The notes beneath the pieces are model-generated. The model did not search any database and was not told the origin of the DNA. It worked only from the letters and a program-made list of their open reading frames with translations. Shown here in pieces: positions 41,411-44,546 of a stretch of DNA of 44,546 nucleotides. The stretch is from Verrucomicrobiaceae bacterium (GTDB lineage: Bacteria > Verrucomicrobiota > Verrucomicrobiia > Verrucomicrobiales > Verrucomicrobiaceae). Location: the NCBI GenBank assembly GCA_016795465.1, contig JAEUHK010000100.1, positions 1-44,546 of the forward strand, given 5' to 3'. Every line of letters begins with the position of its first letter. Positions within the stretch are counted from its first letter, which is position 1. The position numbers were made by a program, and so were the translations under genes.

Positions 41411-42166
41411 TCACTTCCCCTTCGCCTTCTTCTTCGGAGCCTTCGCTTCGATGATCTGTGCGTCACTCGGGATCGGATGCGTGGCGAAGTCGATCACACC
41501 ACCCTCGGGCAGTTCTTTGAGCATGACGTCCTTGATGTGGACCTCCATGGCGGGGCCGCGGTGGATTTGGAAGGCGAGGAGGCCTTCGAGGGAGCGTTTG
41601 GCTTCTTCGAAATCGGTGAGCTCCATCGTCGTTTTGCCGTCGATCTGGTGCACGAGGTGGTTTCCCTTCGCGATGATCGTGTACTCGTGCCACTCGGCCA
41701 CATCAGCCTCGACGAGGTCGTGCTCGCCCGCGAGCCATTTCACGCCGGAGGGGTCGATGACGACGCTCTGGCCGTTTTGCGAGACAATGCCGCGTCCGCC
41801 TTCCTCATACATCATCGCGCGGTAGGGCGCGTTCGGGTGGATGTCGCACTGGTAGCCGCGGATGGACCACTTTTTGTCGGTGTTCTCGCTGCTGCGGTAT
41901 TGGATGCCGGTGTTGTTGCCCTTCTGGCGGATTTTGGCCTTCAATTCGAAGTTTTTAACCTTCCCGCCGCGCCAGATGAGAAATTGATTGTAGGGCAGCT
42001 GCTCCGGTCCGGTCGTGTTGCCGACGATCTCGCCATTTTCGACCTTCCACAGCTCCGGATTGCCATCCCAGCCAGTGAGGTCTTTGCCGTTGAAGATGGA
42101 TTTAAAACCGTCCTGCGCGGAAGCGGCAGAGAAAGCAAGGAGCGAGAGGAGGAGGAGACGTTTCAT
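41411..42166 (-). CDS. Secreted DUF1080 protein (3-keto-disaccharide hydrolase domain)
   Basis: A protein of 251 aa. Signal peptide MKRLLLLSLLAFSAASA. The DUF1080 start motif FKSIFNGKDLTGWDGNPELW is followed by WKVENGEIVGNTTG, NFELKAKIRQKGNNTGIQYR, GYQCDIHPNAPYRAMMYEEG and EWHEYTIIAKGNHLVHQIDG, a concanavalin-like jelly roll. Members cleave 3-keto-glycosides produced by sugar 3-dehydrogenases; many PVC paralogues are uncharacterised. A Lys-rich tail (KAPKKKAKGK) ends the protein. It has its own promoter-like motif (42204-42236), 37 nt upstream, even though the DUF1501 gene lies just before it on the same strand. Confidence 0.92.
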   Translation of the reverse strand: MKRLLLLSLLAFSAASAQDGFKSIFNGKDLTGWDGNPELWKVENGEIVGNTTGPEQLPYNQFLIWRGGKVKNFELKAKIRQKGNNTGIQYRSSENTDKKWSIRGYQCDIHPNAPYRAMMYEEGGRGIVSQNGQSVVIDPSGVKWLAGEHDLVEADVAEWHEYTIIAKGNHLVHQIDGKTTMELTDFEEAKRSLEGLLAFQIHRGPAMEVHIKDVMLKELPEGGVIDFATHPIPSDAQIIEAKAPKKKAKGK

Positions 42167-42203
42167 GGTTGGTCGCGTGCATAAACGCGACCGTCACACG
42201 AAA

Positions 42204-42236
42204 CCTGCCAGCAAAAGCTGTGTCGGATCTGGCAAG
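42204..42236 (-). promoter_or_regulatory. Shared promoter-like motif, copy before the DUF1080 gene
   Basis: Minus strand: CTTGCCAGATCCGACAC then AGCTTTTGCTGGCAGG. Nearly identical to 38123-38155, 37 nt before the ATG, and starting 3 bp after the DUF1501 stop. The ends TGCCAG/CTGGCA also form a 6-bp inverted repeat. Confidence 0.7.
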
Positions 42237-42239
42237 TGA

Positions 42240-43661
42240 TCACGCGAGCATCTTCGTCACGAGCTCGCCGTGCACATTGGTGAGGCGCATGTCGAGGCCT
42301 TGGAAACGGACGGCGAGTTTGGTGTGATCAAAGCCGAGCTGGTGGAGCAGCGTGGCGTGCAGGTCGTGGACATGCACGGCATCCTGCGTGACATTGAAAC
42401 CGAACTCATCGCTCTCGCCGAGCGTGAGGCCGGGCTTCATGCCGCCGCCGGCGAACCACATGGTGAAGGCATTCGGGTGATGATCACGGCCATCGCTGCC
42501 GCCTTGAACCATCGGCGTGCGGCCAAACTCGCCGCCCCAGATCACGATGGTGTCTTCCAAAAGCCCGCGTTGCTTCAAATCACGCACGAGAGCGGCGCAG
42601 GGCTTGTCGGTGAGGCCGCACTGGGTCTTCAATCCGCCGGTGAGACCGCCGTGATGATCCCACGCCTCGTGGAAGAGCTGCACAAAGCGCACACCGCTTT
42701 CGATGAGGCGACGGGCGAGGAGGCAGTTGTTGGCGAAAGAGGCTTCACCAGGCTTCGCTCCATACATGTCGAGGATGTGCTGAGGCTCCTTCGAGATGTC
42801 CATGAGCTCCGGCGCGGTTTGCTGCATGCGGTAGGCGAGTTCGAAGCTGTTGATGCGGCTGGCGATCTCCGGATCGCCCACGACGTTGAGCCGTTCCTCG
42901 TTGAGCTGTTTGAGCACATCGAGCGTGTCACGTTGCGTGGCGTCATCGACGCCCTGCGGATTGTTGAGGAACAAAACCGGCTCGCCACTGCTGCGGAAGG
43001 GCACGCCTTGATAGACGGTGGGCAGGAAACCGCAGCCGAAGTTGCTCATGCCGCCGCTGGGACCTTTTTGGCCGCTTTGCATGACGACGTAGCCCGGCAG
43101 GTCCTGGTTCTCGGTGCCGAGACCGTAGAGCGTCCACGCACCGAAGCTGGGTCGGCCAAAAATCTGAGAGCCGGTGCTCATCAAGATCTGCGCCGGCGCA
43201 TGATTGAAGGCATCGGTCTTCATCGAGCGCACGATGGTGAGGTCGTCGGCGATCTGTGCGGTGTGCGGGAGCAGCTCGCTCAACTCCGCCCCGCACTGGC
43301 CGTGACGGGCAAATTTGAACTTCGGACCGAGCAGCTTGCTGTTCGGATTGATGAAGGCAGCGCGGTAGCCTTTGAGCAAATCGGCCGGAGGAAGCTTGCC
43401 GTCCCATTTGGACAGCTCGGGCTTGTTGTCGAATAGCTCGAGATGGCTCGGCGCACCGCCCATGAAGAGGTAGATGACGCGTTTGGCCTTCGCGGGGTAG
43501 TTGGGCTTCTTGATGGCCAGCGGGTTCGCGGCCGCGGGTGCGGCTTTCGCGGCCAGATCCATCGCCGCGATGCTGGCGAGGCCCACGCCGCATTCTTTGA
43601 AGAACCAGCGGCGGGTGCGGTAGCGGGCGTATTCGGCCTGGAGTTCGTAGCGGAGGCTCAT
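42240..43661 (-). CDS. DUF1501 family protein with Tat-like leader
   Basis: A protein of 473 aa. The leader has TRRWFFKECGVGLASIAAMD (twin Arg then hydrophobic), resembling a Tat signal. The DUF1501 core shows VIYLFMGGAPSHLELFDNKP, SMKTDAFNHAPAQILMSTGS, LARRLIESGVRFVQLFHEAW, DHHGGL and WGGEFGRTPMVQGG, with HHPNAFTMWFAGGG, an alkaline-phosphatase/sulfatase-like fold with conserved Asp/His. Function is not established. In PVC genomes these are usually encoded beside DUF1549/DUF1553 cytochrome proteins; none is adjacent here. Confidence 0.9.
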   Translation of the reverse strand: MSLRYELQAEYARYRTRRWFFKECGVGLASIAAMDLAAKAAPAAANPLAIKKPNYPAKAKRVIYLFMGGAPSHLELFDNKPELSKWDGKLPPADLLKGYRAAFINPNSKLLGPKFKFARHGQCGAELSELLPHTAQIADDLTIVRSMKTDAFNHAPAQILMSTGSQIFGRPSFGAWTLYGLGTENQDLPGYVVMQSGQKGPSGGMSNFGCGFLPTVYQGVPFRSSGEPVLFLNNPQGVDDATQRDTLDVLKQLNEERLNVVGDPEIASRINSFELAYRMQQTAPELMDISKEPQHILDMYGAKPGEASFANNCLLARRLIESGVRFVQLFHEAWDHHGGLTGGLKTQCGLTDKPCAALVRDLKQRGLLEDTIVIWGGEFGRTPMVQGGSDGRDHHPNAFTMWFAGGGMKPGLTLGESDEFGFNVTQDAVHVHDLHATLLHQLGFDHTKLAVRFQGLDMRLTNVHGELVTKMLA

Positions 43662-43710
43662 GAGAGGCGTTTACACCGAAAACGGGCTTCTTCATGCCGC
43701 GAACTCGCTC

Positions 43711-43749
43711 AAAACAAAAAGCGCCGCGGCATTCTCCATGCCGCGACGC
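43711..43749 (-). terminator. Rho-independent terminator of the Fic gene
   Basis: Minus strand: a 12-bp stem with one mismatch (GCGTCGCGGCAT / ATGCCGCGGCGC), a 5-nt loop, then TTTTTGTTTT. It begins 14 nt after the Fic stop codon. Confidence 0.8.
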
Positions 43750-43763
43750 CGTGATTTCGTGCC

Positions 43764-44546
43764 TTATTGAGCCTGCTGACCGCTCCACACCGGCCACCAC
43801 GCGTCGAACTCGGACGGGCGCACCTTGATGCGCACGAGGTTGTTCGCATGCAGCGAGAGCAGCCGCTCCTCAATAAGCTCGAGGAAGTGCTCGCGGTCGC
43901 TGGCGGTGATGTTTTTCGCCGTCCAGCGACGGAGGAAGTCCGCCGCTTGCAGTTTGGTCATGCGCTTCACGACCACCTCGCGGGCGAGGTCCTTCAGCTC
44001 CATGCGGTAGCCGATGGCGATGCGGTCCGGGGAGCCCATCTCGCCGCGGATGACGCCGTAACGGATGCACGACTCCTCGTAGGCATGCACAAAGACCTCC
44101 CGCAGCACCTCCACGCGGTTCAGCTCATACACGGCGAGGATGCCCGTCGTGTAATCCCGCACCGGCACGCCGGTGAAGGACAGCGGGCACATGTTCCCGC
44201 GGATGAGCGGGATGTTCGCCGCGAGACGCGAGGTGCGCTTGTTTCCATCGAGAAAGGGCTGCAGATACGGCATCTGCACCATGAGGAAAAAGCAGCACTC
44301 CAGCGGATCGTGGATGGCCGCGGCCTTTTGCAGGATGAGGTCAAAGCACTCCTCGATGAGCGCGGGATTGTTCGTCGGATGAAAAACACTCCCGCCGATG
44401 CCCACCGGCTTCGTGCGCAGGGCTCCCTCCACCTTCCGGCTCTCCAGCAGGTATTCCGTGAGGATCGCGTGCAGGTTGAGGAAGGTGTAGCGGTTGTAGC
44501 CGAGCTGTTCCGGCTCCTCGACGAGGAACTCGATGGCCGCCTTGTG
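43764..44546 (-). CDS. Fic-family protein, 5' end outside the window
   Basis: 261 codons are visible, including the stop; the reading frame is open to the right edge. (An internal GTG at 44432 could be mistaken for the start, but upstream codons continue the family sequence: EEPEQLGYNRYTFLNLHAIL.) The Fic flap is VGIGGSVFHP, and the active loop reads YLQPFLDGNKRTSRL, with Gln where canonical HxFx(D/E)GN(G/K)R has His. A C-terminal helical/winged region (VVVKRMTKLQAADFLRRW, ITASDREHFLELIEERL) follows. Fic proteins transfer AMP or other nucleotides to proteins; the Gln variant may change activity, although I believe a related subgroup carries it. Confidence 0.82.
   Translation of the reverse strand, partial: HKAAIEFLVEEPEQLGYNRYTFLNLHAILTEYLLESRKVEGALRTKPVGIGGSVFHPTNNPALIEECFDLILQKAAAIHDPLECCFFLMVQMPYLQPFLDGNKRTSRLAANIPLIRGNMCPLSFTGVPVRDYTTGILAVYELNRVEVLREVFVHAYEESCIRYGVIRGEMGSPDRIAIGYRMELKDLAREVVVKRMTKLQAADFLRRWTAKNITASDREHFLELIEERLLSLHANNLVRIKVRPSEFDAWWPVWSGQQAQ

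Noticed and set aside
1..44546. tRNA or rRNA genes, IS elements, integrases and CRISPR arrays
   Set aside because: Looked for by eye on both strands; no cloverleaf with CCA-ready acceptor, no transposase or integrase motifs and no regularly spaced repeats were found.

Overview
The window looks like a GC-rich chromosomal segment of a Verrucomicrobiota bacterium, probably Verrucomicrobiaceae/Prosthecobacter-like. The assignment rests on gene families expanded in the PVC group: two formylglycine-type sulfatases, a planctomycete/verrucomicrobial-type dehydrogenase with a heme c domain, a DUF1080 (3-keto-disaccharide hydrolase) protein, a DUF1501 protein with a Tat-like leader, a GHL10/DUF187 hydrolase, a BlaI/M56 pair with a long extracytoplasmic tail, and a double-length four-ATPase UvrA. 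No rRNA, tRNA, CRISPR array or IS transposase was recognised.

Layout. 1-6.5 kb: 5' stub of an ABC ATPase, a secreted HMA-like protein, an O-methyltransferase, and a BlaI-M56 sensor operon divergent from an MFS transporter, with BlaI-type palindromes between them. 6.5-13.4 kb: iron alcohol dehydrogenase and giant uvrA. 13.4-19.4 kb: small membrane protein, CYTH protein, clan GH-A-like hydrolase, SGNH hydrolase, creatininase-family amidohydrolase and a sulfatase, interspersed with palindromic repeats. 19.4-21.8 kb: plsC-cdsA (phospholipid synthesis) divergent from a fabG-like reductase. 21.9-23.7 kb: an NsrR-like Rrf2 regulator with its own palindrome, translationally coupled to a secreted monoheme protein. 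23.7-29.6 kb: SNase-like protein, Uma2-type nuclease, ppnP, MFS transporter, TPR protein, a 34-aa ribosomal-type basic protein and hisG. 29.7-33.9 kb: sulfatase-PQQ propeller-GHL10 operon. 34-41.3 kb: an accessory/defence stretch holding an AbiEii toxin trio, three orphan genes of lower GC, and an AbiF-type HEPN gene preceded by a structured RNA candidate and terminator. A PVC heme dehydrogenase sits inside it. 41.4-44.5 kb: DUF1080, DUF1501 and a Fic protein truncated by the window end.

How it works together. The catabolic genes (sulfatases, GHL10, PQQ propeller, GH-A, SGNH, DUF1080, heme dehydrogenase) suggest breakdown of sulfated or modified polysaccharides. Three of them (sulfatase at 33929, heme dehydrogenase at 38085, DUF1080 at 42166) share a 33-nt promoter-like motif at a fixed 34-37 nt from the start codon, which suggests one regulon.

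Most notable signals: (i) the AbiF-type gene with an upstream RNA that can fold into a bulged 11-bp stem enclosing a pseudoknot-like pairing, followed by a terminator; (ii) the shared promoter motif; (iii) a 101-bp palindromic element inserted in frame in both the M56 gene and uvrA, with a longer relative between genes; (iv) the NsrR-like regulator coupled to an uncharacterised monoheme protein. All calls come from reading the sequence; no database search or folding program was run.
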